Assembly (NCBI RefSeq): GCF_023898315.1
Contig: NC_064623.1
Span: forward strand, 17,063,140 to 17,127,139
DNA length: 64,000 bases
Direction: 5' to 3'
From: Schistocerca nitens
Taxonomy: Eukaryota > Arthropoda > Insecta > Orthoptera > Acrididae
This document shows, piece after piece, positions 44,824-56,398 of this stretch (positions are counted from its first letter, which is position 1; every line of letters begins with the position of its first letter). A model generated the notes under the pieces. It was not told the origin of the DNA, ran no database searches, and worked only from the letters and a program-made list of their open reading frames with translations. The position numbers were made by a program, and so were the translations under genes.

Positions 44824-45737
44824 ATGGAAGGCCTATCTACAAAAGATCAAATCATGCACCATCTGAAAGAAAAGCCTGTTATTAAGCAAAACGTGGAACC
44901 TCGCCAGCCAAAACCGTCACTCGTAAACAGAAGCAAGGTAAATTCAACATTCAAGAGGACAGTTAATTTAAATAACACAACAAATGCAGCAAGGAAAATA
45001 AATATATATTTAATGGGTGATAGTCATCTTAGAGGCCTTGCCCACAAAATAAAAAATGTAAACAGTGAAGTAAATGCTTCAGGTTTTATTAAACATGGCA
45101 CTCATTTTGACCAACTGCTTTCAATTGTAAACAATATTTCTTGAAAGACAATTAAGGAAGACTTCATTGTAATCTGTGATGGTGCAAATGACATTGCACA
45201 CAACAATGGTTTGCATGCTGTTAATGCCTTAAAATCTGCTCTAAACTACCTAAATGACTCAAACGTCATTGTTCTTGATATTCCACACAGGTATGACTTG
45301 CCTCAATTCTCGTGTCTTACAGGACATTAGCATATACGAACAGTCAATATGCAGAAATTTGCAATGTTTATGCAAATGTACAAATAGTTAATGTGCAAAA
45401 GTTTAGTAGAGAACTTTACACCACTCATGGCCTCCATCTCAATCAGCACGGAAAAAGTCACTTAGTGTCCATTATTTGTGAAATCATCGTAAATGCTAGG
45501 AACACTATATACTCAGAACACACACATTTGAAGAGTGAGTGCTCCACAACACAAGAAGACTGCAGGAATGGGTATAGACAGACAACATTAGATAAATGGC
45601 TGCTGAAAACACCAGGTAAAGCTGATTCTTCCCAGACTCCCAGTACATGGAAACATACCAACTTGAATAAATGGATAGTGAAAAATACCAAACCCACTCT
45701 GTCAACTGATATTTCTTTTTTAGCAATAAATGTGTAA
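44824..45737 (+). pseudogene. LINE A ORF1 with SGNH hydrolase domain
   Basis: ATG at 44824. Block I is INIYLMGDSHLRGLA (GDS at residues 65-67). One stop at 45142 is followed in frame by DFIVICDGANDIAHN (block III, GAND). VIVLDIPHRYDLPQFSC comes next, then a frameshift near 45320. The last block is YTTHGLHLNQHGKSHL (near 45417-45466), the classic DxxHLNxxGK-like end of an SGNH hydrolase. The C-terminal tail contains repeated TLDKWLLKT / NLNKWIVKN. The catalytic residues are intact; two lesions break the frame. Confidence 0.8.
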
Positions 45738-45754
45738 GTGGTTCTGGAAATCAA

Positions 45755-48096
45755 AATCTGACTATTTACCATCAAAACATATGTAGCCTGAGCAACAATA
45801 TTAATGAACTCTTAATTAATATCCAGGAGCCACAAGGTATAGATTGTATCCATGTTCTGTGCTTTAGTGAGCACCATGTTATGTCAGATATTGGAAAACT
45901 TGCTATAGATAATTACTGCTTGGCAACATCTTACTGTAGAAAATTCATAGAAAAAGGTGGAGTAGCGATCTATGTCAGAAAAGCATCACATGTAGTGTAA
46001 TTACGGTGCAGAATTTTTGTATAGATCAATAATTTGAAGTGTGTGCCATAGAGCTGGCTATAAATAATTCTTATATAGCAGTAGTAGCTTTATATAGGGC
46101 AAACAGCTGGATCACAAAGGGAATAAGGATTTCATGCCAGAAGAAAAGACTACTTCATGAAATATGTAACTCAAAAAATTCCTCACCTGTAGTACGCGCA
46201 TACTATAAAAAATACACCAAAATATTAAGAAAAGTAATAAAAGCAGCAAAAATAATGCATAATGATGAAATCATTTATAATTCAGCTAATAAATCAAAGG
46301 CTATGTGGAGTGTTCTAAAAAAAGAATGTGGAGAATACAGACAACCTTGGAAAAATATAACACTATCACATAAAAATCAAAAAGTAACAAACCCCTTAGA
46401 AGTAGCCAACACATTCAACAACGTTTTCACAGGTGTTGCTGAAAATATGTTACAATCAAACTTTAAGAGCATCCAGGCAAATGAATATAAAATAAGTGCA
46501 TGTAGAGGATCAATGTACATCAGTTCTGTTTCACAAGATGAAGTAGCTAAAGCAATAAAAGGACTAAAAAATTCCAAATCGGCAGGTATTGATGGTATAC
46601 CTGCAACAATGTTAAAGAAGAGCGCATCAAACCTAATTGAAGTACTCACACATTTATGCGACTGCTCACTTCAGGCAGGCACCTTCCCTGATGTGTTAAA
46701 AACATCAAAAGTTATTCCTGTATATAAAAAAGGGGATAAAGACAATGTAAATAACTACAGACCGATCACAATTTCCTCCTGCATCTCTAAAGTTCTGGAA
46801 AAAGTTATGTATGAGAAACTTATGAAATTTATAAATAAAAAGAGCATCCTATGTAATGAACAATATGGATTCAGAAATAAGAGGTCAACGACAACTGCTG
46901 TCTATGAGTGCATCAATTCCATCCTAAACCTGATGGACAAAAAACAGGAAACAATAGGAGTCTTTATTGACTTGTCAAAAGCTTTTGACATGGTGGACCA
47001 TAAAATTCTGCTATCAAAGCTAGAAAGATGTGGTATTCGAGGTCTGTCCAACAAGTGGATCAGTTCCTTCCTGACAAATCGTATGGAGGCAGTGTGTGTC
47101 AAGCACACAAATATTGAACTAAAAACTGTATCTAATCACTTATCTGACTATAAACAAATAAAATGTGGTGTACCCCAAGGATCCGTATTGGGACCCCTTC
47201 TGTTTCTTCTGTACATAAATGATCTAAGCTTAAATATTGATGCACACAAATCAATCATATTTGCAGATGACACCATGATTCTACTAAAAGGAGACGACGA
47301 TGAACAGTTACAGCAGACAGTAAACACGGTCACGAAACAACTTAGCAGCTGGGCACAGAGTAATCAGCTTGTAATAAACAGTAAGAAAACCGTTGCTCTA
47401 AAATTCCACAATGTTCCTAACAAGGACATGTTTATCCCATCAGTCTCTATCAATGACGAACCAGTTGGTAACAGTACTGAAACCAAATTCTTAGGACTTT
47501 GGCTGCAGAGTAACATCAGATGGAATAAGCATATTGAATATCTCAATGCAGAACTGAGCAAAACATGTTATCTTCTTTGTTCATTAAAATCATGCTGTAG
47601 TGAGAAAACAGTATTGAATGCATATCATGCATACTTTCATTCTCGTCTTAGATATGGGGTCACCTTCTGGGGAAACTTTAAACTAGCTAATAGCACTTTT
47701 AAACTACAAAAAAGGGCCATTAGAATCTTGTTTGGGTGCAAGCCTAGAGACTCTTGTAAACCCCTGTTTAAGAAATCTGGTATTCCCCCATTACCGTGTG
47801 TATACATTATGGAAACCCTTTTGTTCTTTAAATTAAATGTAATAGGCAAGGACCAGAGACTACATAAAAACTGTGATATACATGAGCACTTTACCAGACA
47901 AAACAGAATCTTACATATGACTCAAATCAGCACAGCACTGTGCCAAAAAGGTACTTTTCACATGGGAGTTAAGCTTTATAACAAACTTCCTGAAAACATA
48001 AAAGCTATCACTGAGGTCAATACATTTGGAAAATCTCTAAAGTCATATTTACAGCATCACTGCTTTTACTCCATTGAAGAATATTTAAATTTATGA
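45755..48096 (+). pseudogene. LINE A ORF2: reverse transcriptase open, endonuclease mostly deleted
   Basis: The endonuclease N-terminus (LTIYHQNICSLSNNINELL; VLCFSEHHV; GGVAIYVRK) is readable from 45755 to 45990. A frameshift near 45980 and a stop at 46030 precede a 685-codon open frame to 48096. In that frame, residues 1-20 are endonuclease (VVALYRA) and residue 21 on is already the linker (NSWITKGIRIS), so the GDFN and SDH blocks are absent, a loss of roughly 150 residues. The reverse transcriptase is complete: VIPVYKKGDK, NNYRPITISSC, FIDLSKAFDMVDH (near 308-320), GVPQGSVLGPLLFLLYIND, FADDTMILL (near 407-415, both Asp kept), LGLWLQSNIRWNKHI, and LYNKLPENIK at the end. Confidence 0.9.
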
Positions 48097-48250
48097 AATG
48101 TGTTATATAAATACTTACGTGTAAAGTGTATTATTGTAAGCTTAAATATGTATGCCTTGAAATTACTTTCAGCCTGTATATTTATAACTTGACTAGTCCA
48201 ATGTCTTACGCATAAGCTGCTATGTAGACAACAGGACCAATAAAATACAA

Positions 48251-50860
48251 TCTACAACCTTCAGGTAAATTTAGCATTTTTTTTGAAACCTTTAGATGCA
48301 CTCTTAATATACATATTTAAACTCAGTAGAGATGTCATAATTGTTGGAGGCTTCAATACAAATTTCCTAATGAACTCCAGAGACAGAATAGACCTTGAGA
48401 ACTTGATGTCCTCATATAATCTTGCTTCTCTTGTAAATTTTCCCACCAGAATAACTTCACGAACAAAATCATTAATTGACAATGTATTTATTGACATAAA
48501 CATGATTGATGATATAGCTGTCAGGCAAGTCCTAGTCCTGAATGGTCTCTCTGACCATGATGGACATAGACTCACCATTAACAATTCAAGTATTTGTGAG
48601 ATTAATACTGGTCCCAACTGGAAAATTACTAGGAAATCTACTGATGAAACTATTGAGATCTTTAAATCACATCTCCAAAACATAGGCTGGGGCCCAGTAT
48701 GTAATGTAGAAAATGCCAATTCCAAATACAACCTTTTCAGTAATGAAGTGGTTCTAATATTTGAAAAAAAAAAAAAAAATCCACCGACAAGCCTTGGATT
48801 ACCACTGGAATTAGGATTTCATTCAAAAGAAAGATAGAGTTGTACATTGCCTCAAAAAGTCAGATGACTCTAACCTTTTAAATAACTATAAAAAATACTG
48901 TAAAATATTGAACAAAGTCGTTCAGAAATCAAAAAGCATGCATCTGTGCTCAAAAATTAATAACTACACTAATAAAATCAAAACTATACGGGAAGTGATA
49001 CAAAATGAGACTGGTGCAAATTACCCCAACAAGACCCAAAACATTGCTCTTAACAATGAAGGTAAGCTAGTTTAAAATCAATATATTGTAGCTAAAATCT
49101 TTAATGAGAACTTTTTAACTCTTGCTGAGAAAACAGCATGCAAAGGCTCTTCAGAAAAGGCAATAAAAACTCTGAAAGAACTTTTCCCTAACTCTATAGA
49201 CATGATAGGTATGGCCCCCATAACTGTGTAAGAAGTAAGAAAAATCATAGTTTCTCTAAAAAGTAAAAATTCATCAGGTGTAGACAATATTTCCAGCAAA
49301 CTGCTAAAAGCCAGCTGTAATCAACTCTCTAAAGTTCTCACTCATCTTTTCAATGCCTCTCTAAATCAAGGTATCTTCCCTGACAGAATGAAGTATGTTA
49401 CCGTGAAGCCCCTCTACAAAAAAGGTGATCCCACAGATGTTTCCAACTATTGTCCTATCTCTCATGTAACAGCATTTTCTAAAGTCTTTGAAAAATTAAT
49501 ATATGTCAGGATTGTCAATCGCCTTGAAAAATTTGCACTAATTAGTAAACAGCAATTTGGTTTCAGATCAGGTAAATCTACAACTGAAGCAGTTTACGCA
49601 CTTACAAATAACTATGTAGAATGCCTTGATGAGAAAAAATTACCCGTTGGCATATTCTGCGACCTGACTAAGGCTTTCGACTGCGTCAATAACAGAATAC
49701 TTTTAGGAAAAGCAGCCCAATATGGAATCTGTGGACAAATGGACAACTGGCCCAGATCTGATCTAGAAGACAGACAACAAAAAATAGTATTAGGCGTTGA
49801 CAATCTACAAGTAGGAGAGGTAGAGTCTGACTGGGGAACAGTACATCATGGAGTTCCACAAGGGTCAGTCCTTAGTCCCCTCATATTTATCACATATATT
49901 AATGACCTACCCATGTCCTCAAACAGTGCTAGCAATATCACAATGTTTGCAGATGACACAAGTATAGTGACAGCCAGCAAAACCTCCACTGATGTAGAGT
50001 TAAATGCCAACCAAGCACTTGCAAATGCTCTTAACTGGTTCACAGCATATTCTATAGCAATAAACCTCAGTAAAACAAAGTTCCAATCCAGTTAGATAAG
50101 CCCAGAAGAGATTAATATAGCACACGAGAGCCAACGGTTACAGAGCATTCAGTGCACAGAGTTCCTAGGAGATCACATAGATAACCAGCTCAAATGGGAA
50201 TTGCACATACAGCAAACACTAAAAAGCTTTGATCAGCAACATTTGCCATCTGAATAATCTCCAAAATTGGAGACATCAACGTATCAAAGTCTGCATATTT
50301 TGGCTACCTTCATTCAGTGATGTGCTATGTAATAATCTTTTGGGGCAACTCACCACTTTCAAAAAAAACTTGTAGGCCAGAAAAAAGTAGTCTGAATTAT
50401 ATGTAGTGTCCCTCCAAGAACCTCATTTCACAATCTTTTTAAAGAGATTACCTCACAATATCTCCTCTCACCCATGGCTTTCCCACTTCTCAATTCCTAT
50501 GAATATGAAACAAATGAGGCATACCATCATTATAGCACAAGATGGAAATGTGATATGCACTGTGAATTGAAAAATTTGTCTTTGGTTCAAAAAGGGGTAA
50601 AGTACACAAGTACAAAAATCTTTAACACACTCCTGAGTAATATAAAGTGTCTAAAAGAAAATAAAACGCTATTAAAAAAAGCTAAAGGAATTCCTACTGG
50701 AAAAATGTTTCTACTCTTTAGATGAATTCTTCAGCAGAGATAAATAATTTAAGTAGTGATTCAGATTATTTCCTTTGTCATTGTATCTGTATTGTTTTTT
50801 TATCACTATTGTATTTTTGTATTGTATTGTTTATTACCTCTATTATATTATTGTATTCTA
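48251..50860 (+). mobile_element. CR1-like LINE copy B, 5' truncated
   Basis: Begins in mid-endonuclease and runs through the reverse transcriptase to a 3' region rich in TTGTAT-like units (about 50775-50860). It is a different family from copy A (reverse transcriptases less than half alike by eye). LINE C follows directly. Confidence 0.8.
48262..50100 (+). pseudogene. LINE B endonuclease (partial) and reverse transcriptase
   Basis: Endonuclease 48283-48837: DVIIVGGFNTNFLMNS (GDFN now GGFN, catalytic Asp lost) and NGLSDHDGHRL (SDH kept). A shift near an A run at 48764-48779 follows. The linker is broken to about 49385. The reverse transcriptase at 49388-50095 (235 codons) has VKPLYKKGDPTDVSNY, QFGFRSGKSTTEAVY, FCDLTKAFDCVN, GVPQGSVLSPLIFITYIND and FADDTSIV with both Asp kept, then ends at a stop at 50093 before the C-terminal domain, which continues in pieces to about 50725. 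Confidence 0.8.
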
Positions 50861-51873
50861 TCAGTTTTGAATCATTCCACATCAAAATGGCGGCTAGTGT
50901 AAAAATTCGTTGTGCATCTCCGAGAAAAAGTGTTAATTTTGCCGTGAAAAAGAAAAATTGTGACAGTTGTAAGGATGAAATTACAAATCTCAGCGAACGG
51001 GTGTCTAGTTTGCAATTTATTATCAGTTCCTTGAAGATGGATATCAAGAAACTTAAAGAAGAAAAAAGTGAACGGAACATGAAAAACTCGCCCCATGAAA
51101 GTACTAATATGTCGGAGAATTGGACGGAAGTGAAGTACAAAAGACGCAAACAGATAATACAAGATACTGAAAATGGCGAAAGAAACATAAATGTAGTGAA
51201 CGAAAATTACTTTCAAGCTCGTTCGACTACGGATTGTGAAAGTGAAGTTAACAGTGTGAGTGTACCATGTGGAAAACCAAACGACTTTGTGAATAAGGTA
51301 AAACATGGAATATTTCAGCAGCAGTTAAGTAAAAGGTCATATGCGAAAGTGCTCACGAAAAACCATCCACCGGTAAGCTGCTCTACTGAGACAATATCGA
51401 CATGTGTTAGCAAAAAAGACATAATAAATAGTGCCAAACAAGACTTCGCTTACTGCAAAGGTAGGCAGAAAACAGGTAATCTCGGAACAGCAAATACCAG
51501 TAAAATTGAACTGTATGCCGACAGCCAAGGACGAAATATAGCCACTGAATTTCGGTGTACAAGTAGTCAGAATTTTAATTTTAACTGTACAATAAAAACA
51601 GGAGCAAAATTCAGTGCTGCTACGTCAATGAGTCAAGAAAAAATTTCCTCAGTGAGCAAAAGGACTTTTTTATCTTCCTGGTGGGATCACATGATATAGC
51701 TAGGAATGAAAAAAACGATCTCTTAATCTTGCTAAAAAGAAAACTGTATGAGCTGAGAGGAACAAATGCTATTGTTTTTTCAGTGCCACACCGTTATGAC
51801 TTGATAGAATGGTCCTGTGTAAATAAAGAAATTGCTGTTGTTGTTGTTGTGGTCTTCAGTACTGAGACTGGTT

Positions 51874-53860
51874 TCATGCAGCTCTCCATGTTACCCTATC
51901 CTGTGCAAGTTTCTTCATCTCCCAGTACCTACTGCAACCTACATCCTTCTGAATCTGCTTAGTGTATTCATCTCTTGGAATCCCTCTACGATTTTTACCC
52001 TCCACGCTGCCCTCCAATGCTTCATTTGTGATCCCTTGATGCCTCAGAACATGTCCTACCAACCGGTCCCTTCTTCCCCTCAAGTTGTGCCACAAATTCC
52101 TCTTCTCTCCAATTCTATTCAATACCTCCTCATTAGTTATGTGATCTACCCATCTAATCTTCAGCATTCTTCTGTAGCACCACATTTCGAAAGCTTCTAT
52201 TCTCTTCTTGTCCAAACTATTTATCGTCCATGTTTCACTTCCATACATGGCTACACTCCATACAAATACTTTCAGAAACGACTTCCTGACACTTAAATCT
52301 ATACTCGATGTTAACAAATTTATCTTCATCAGAAACGCTTTCCTTGCCATTGCCAGTCTACATTTTATATCTTCTTTACTTCGACCATTGTCAGTTATTT
52401 TGCTCCCCAAATAGCAAAACTCCTTTACTACTTTAAGTGTCTCATTTGCTAATCTAATTCCCTCAGCATCACCCAATTTAATTTGACTACATTCCATTAT
52501 CCTCGTTTTGCTTTTGTTGATGTTCATCTTATACCCTCCTTTCAAGACACTGTCCATTCCACTCAACTGCCCTTCCAAGTCTTTGCTGTCTCTGTCAGAA
52601 TTACAATGTCATCGGCGAACATCAAAGTTTTTATTTCTTCTCCATGGATTTTAATACCTACTCCGAATTTTTCTTTTGTTTCCTTTACTGCTTGCTCAAT
52701 CTACAGATTGAATAACATTGGGGAGAGGCTACAACCCTGTCTCACTCCCTTCCCAACCACTGCTTCCCTTTCATGCCCCTCGACTTTTATAACTGCCTTC
52801 TGGTTTCTGTACAAATTGTAAATAGCCTTTTGCTCCCAGGATTTTACCCCTGCCACCTTTAGAATTAGGAAGAGAGTATTCCAGTCAACATTGTCAAAAG
52901 CTTTCTCTAAGTCTACAAATGCTAGAAACATAGGTTTGCCTTTCCTTAATCTTTCTTCTAAGATAAATCATGTCAGTATTGCCTCATGTGTTCCAATATT
53001 TCTACGGAATCCAAACTGATCTTCCCCGATGTCGGCTTCTACTAGTTTTTCCATTCATCTGTAAAGAATTCGTGTTAGTATTTTGCAGCTGTGACTTATT
53101 AAACTGATAGTTCAGTAATTTTCACATCTGTCAACACCTGCTTTCTTTGGGATTGGAATTATTATGTTCTTCTTGAAGTCTGAGGGTACTTCGCCTGTCT
53201 CATACATCTTCCTCGCCAGATGGTAGAGTTTTGTCAGGACTGGCTCTCCCAAGGCTGTCAGTAGTTCTAATGGAATGTTGTCTACTCCCGGGGCCTTGTT
53301 TCATCTCAGGTCTTTCAGTGCTCTGTCAAACTCTTCACACAGTATCGTATCTCCCATTTCATCTTCATCTACATTCTCTTCCATTTCTATAATATTGTCC
53401 TCAAGTACATCGCCCTTGTATAGACATTCTATATACTCCTTCCATGTTTCTGCTTTCCCTTCTTTGGTTAGAACTGAGTTTCCATCTGAACTCTTGATAT
53501 TCATACAAGTGGTTCTCTTTTCTCGAAAGGTCTCTTCAATTTTCCTGTAGGCAGTATCTATCTTACCCCTAGTGAGATAAGCCTCTACATCCTTACATTT
53601 GTCCTCTAGCCATCCCTGCTTAGCCATTTTGCACTTCCTGTCGATCTCATTTTTGAGACGTTTGTATTCCTTTTTGCCTGCTTCATTTACTGCATTTTTA
53701 TATTTTCTCCTTTCATCGGTTAAATTCAATACATCTTCTGTTACCCAAGGATTTCTACTAGCCCTTGTCTTTTCACCTACTTGATCCTCTGCTGCCTTCA
53801 CTACTTCATCCCTCAAAGCTACCCATTCTTCTTCTACTATATTTCTTCCCCCCATTCCTG
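51874..53860 (-). pseudogene. RTE reverse transcriptase
   Basis: Linker and fingers at 53855-53301 (RNPWVTEDVLNLTDERRKY; EYIECLYKGDVLEDN). Palm at about 53050-52600: QFGFRRNIGTHEAIL, FVDLEKAFDNVDWNTLF, GVRQGCSLSPMLFN, FADDIVIL (both Asp kept, near 52610). C-terminal domain at 52578-51874: FCYLGSKITDNGRSKEDI, MYGSETWTINSLDKKRIE, CYRRMLKIRWVDHITNEEV, and a tail with RRDRLVGHVLRH. About four stops or shifts interrupt it. The signature is that of the RTE clade. Confidence 0.88.
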
Positions 53861-53969
53861 TCTATTGTTTCCTTATGCTCTCCCTGAAACTCTGTACAAC
53901 CTATGGTTTAGTCAGTTTATCCAGGTCCCATCTCCTTAAATTCCCACCTTTTTGCAGTTTCTTCAATTT

Positions 53970-54795
53970 TTATCTGTAGTTCATAACCAATAGATTGTGG
54001 TCAGAGTCCACATCTGCCCCTGGAAATGTCTTACAATTTAAAACCTGGTTCCTAAATCTCTGTCTTACCATTATATAATCTACCTGATACCTTTTAGTAT
54101 CTCCGGGATTCTTCCATGTATACAACCTTCTTTTATGATTCTTGAACCAAGTGTTAGCTATGATTAAGTTATGCTCTGTGCAAAATTCTACCAGATGGTT
54201 TCCTCTTTCATTTATTCCCCCCAATCTATATTCACCTACTATGTTTCCTTCTCTCCATTTTCCTACACTCGAATTCCAGTCACCCATGACTATTAAATTT
54301 TCGTCTCCCTTCACTATCTGAATCATTTTTTTATCTCATCATACATTTCATCAATTTCTTCGTCATCTGCAAAGCTATTTGGCATATAAACTTGTACTAC
54401 TGTAGTAGGTGTGGGCTTCGTGTCTGTCTTGGCCACAATAATGCATTCTCTATGCTGTTTGTAGTAGCTTACCCGCACGCCTATTTTTTTATTTACTATT
54501 AAACCTACTCCTGCATTACCTCTATATGATTTTGTATTTATAACCCTGCATTCACCTGACCAAAAGTCTTGTTCCTCCTGCCACTGAACTTCACTAATTC
54601 CCACTATATCTAACTTTAAGCTATCCATTTCCCTTTTTAAATTTTCGAACCTACCTGTTCAATTACGGGATCTGACATTCCACGCTCCGATCCGTAGAAC
54701 GGCAGTTTTCTTTCTTCTGATAACAATGTCCTCTTGAGTAGTCCCCGCCCGGAGATCCAAATGGGGGACTATTTTACCTCCGGAATATTTTATCC
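53970..54795 (-). pseudogene. RTE endonuclease (craniofacial-development-protein-2-like)
   Basis: Reading from about 54800: SSWIKYSGGKIVPHLD, VLRIGAWNVRS, then 54628-54323 with DIVGISEVQWQEE (catalytic Glu block), GNAGVGLIVNKKI and VVQVYMPNS; then 54326-53970 with LIVMGDWNSSVGKW (GDWN block) and DVDSDHNLLVMNYR (SDH block). All catalytic blocks are kept. One stop near 54655 and a frameshift near 54325 break the frame. The APE-type nuclease would nick the target site. Confidence 0.85.
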
Positions 54796-55620
54796 AAGAG
54801 GACGCCATCATCATTTAACCATACAATAAAGCTGCATGCCCTCGGGAAAAATTACGGCTGTAGTTACCCCTTGCTTTCAGTCGTTAGCAGTACCAGCACA
54901 GCAAGGCCATTTTGGTTATTGTTACAAGGCTAGATCAGTCAATCATCCAGACTGTTGCCCCTGCAACTACTGAAAAGGCTGCTGCCCCTCTTCAGGAACC
55001 ACACATTTGTCTGGCCTCTCAACAGATACCCCTCCGTTGTGGTTGTACCTACAGTACGGCCATCTGTATCGCTGAGGCACGCAAGCCTCCCCACCAACGG
55101 CAAGGTCCATGGTTCATGGGAGGTAAAGAAATTGAACCTGCAAATAAAGAGATACAAAATATTTGCAAGCGGTTTGAAAATGTAGCATTTGTAAACATCA
55201 GCAATTTAGGGAAAAGATTTCACACGACACATGGTTCTCATCTAAATGTACTTGGAAAAAACGTAGTAGTAACAAAAATTTTAGAACTGGTAAATAAAAT
55301 CTCCAATGTGCAGTGTGATGATAGAAAAGTAATACCTCTCATGGACAGGAAGTGTGTGTATCCTGTAGAATCCAATGTGAAATCTGCTGTCAGTGAAGCT
55401 ACACCTCTCCAAGACAAACGCGAAATTTTATTAATGCAAGTAAACACTAGAAATGTTAATAATTCACAGAAAGGCACAGCAGTTGTGGAACAACAAACAC
55501 CAGAAATAAGTGAAACAGCAGCAGCACCATCATTATCAGCAGAAGCAGCAACAGCAGCAGAACCAACAACGACTGGAGCAGCAACACAGCAATGCTTAAG
55601 GAGGAGCCAAAGGAAAAATA

Positions 55621-56368
55621 CGAGGGCTATCCACAAAGTACATTATGTTTTGGAATTAAAAATAAATAAAGTATTGGAAATTTTTTTATTATATACAGAT
55701 GAAAGCCACACTTAAATACTACTTTTATATATAGTTGCCATTTAAATTAAGGCACTTATCGTAGCGATGGACGAGCTCGGAAATTCCTTCGTCGTAAAAT
55801 TCAGCCGCCTGCGCCTTCAACCACGTGGTTACCTCTTCTTGAAGCTGTGCGTCGTCATCAAAACGCTGCATAGCCAACCACTTCTTCATTGCTGGGAATA
55901 AGTGGAAGTCGCTCGGTGCCAGGTCGGGACTGTACGGCGGATGAGGAAACAACTCCCACTCAAAAGATTCGATAACTTCACGAGTGGCATTTGCCATGTG
56001 GGCCCAGGCATTGTCGTGAATCAGCAAGATCTTTGAGCCCAACTTCCCCTGCGCTTGTTTTGTATTGCTCTTCTGACATTGTGCAGAGTTTGGCAATACG
56101 TTTGAGAGTTTATTGTAGTGCCTCTTTCCAGGAAATCCACAAAAATCACACCTTTTCCGTCCCAAAAGAAGAGGTAATCACGTGGTGAATTTTACGACGA
56201 AGGAATTTCCAAGCTCGTCCATCACTACGATAAGTGCCTTAATTTAAATGGCAACTATGTAGAAAAGTAGTATTTAAGTGTGGCTTTCATCTGAATATAA
56301 CAAAAAAAATTCCAATACTTTATTTATTTTTAATTCCAAAATTTAATGTACTTTGTGGATAGCCCTCG
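55621..56368 (-). mobile_element. Palindromic mariner derivative
   Basis: TA flanks both sides (55619-55620 and 56369-56370) and the ends CGAGGGCTATCCACAAAGTA match in inverted orientation. The inverted match is not just a terminal repeat: about 180 bp at each end (55621-55800 and 56190-56368) are reverse complements and both encode the transposase C-terminus. So the 5' half of a mariner has been replaced by an inverted copy of its own 3' end. Arms remain highly alike (few differences), so the event or its spread was fairly recent. Confidence 0.85.
55725..56165 (-). pseudogene. Mariner transposase, C-terminal part
   Basis: The 146-codon frame reads SKILLIHDNAWAHMANATREV (second catalytic Asp), then SPDLAPSDFHLFPAMKKWL (third Asp, 34 residues on), and ends DKCLNLNGNYI. 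The first catalytic Asp region and the DNA-binding domain are missing. Upstream, out of frame, GVIFVDFLERGTTIN extends the homology to about 56180. At 56196-56278 the other arm encodes FYDEGISKLVHHYDKCLNL in the plus direction. Confidence 0.85.
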
Positions 56369-56398
56369 TACATCTGTGTCATTCAGTGATAATTTTTT

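Larger units (their letters stand above)
44713..48250 (+). mobile_element. CR1-like LINE copy A
   Basis: ORF1 (44824-45737), a shortened ORF2 (about 45755-48096) and a 3' untranslated region ending near AATAAAATACAATC (48240-48250). LINE B follows directly in the same direction. Its reverse transcriptase is fully open, so this is the youngest-looking LINE in the window apart from the RTE copy. Confidence 0.85.
51835..55123 (-). mobile_element. Near full-length RTE LINE
   Basis: Exact 11-bp target duplication TAAAGAAATTG at 51824-51834 and 55124-55134. The 3' end (left) finishes in repeated CAA units, as in RTE elements. The 5' region extends to 55123 and includes a leader of about 330 bp. 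Endonuclease and reverse transcriptase are present in order. The insertion leaves the reading frame of LINE C ORF1 continuous when ignored. With 3289 bp it is about the usual full length of an RTE. Confidence 0.92.
50887..55620 (+). pseudogene. LINE C ORF1 with SGNH hydrolase domain, split by an RTE
   Basis: I take ATG 50887 (MAASVKIRCASPRK) as the start; the open frame reaches back to 50722 only by chance. CDSCKDEITNL leads into a likely coiled coil (SLQFIISSLKMDIKKLKEE), then NWTEVKYKRRK, common in insect LINE ORF1. Block I is IELYADSQGRNIATEF near residue 211. After a frameshift near 51680, GSHDIARNEKND is block III and SVPHRYDLIEWSCVNKEI follows. The RTE sits after KEI; beyond it the reading resumes with EPANKEIQNICKRFEN and THGSHLNVLGKNVV, the final His block. 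An Ala-rich tail ends at the mariner. Confidence 0.8.

Noticed and set aside
54912-55715. Single 267-codon plus-strand open frame
   Set aside because: It spans three different things: the antisense leader of the RTE, the end of LINE C ORF1 and the mariner arm. The boundaries are fixed by target duplications, so it is not one gene.
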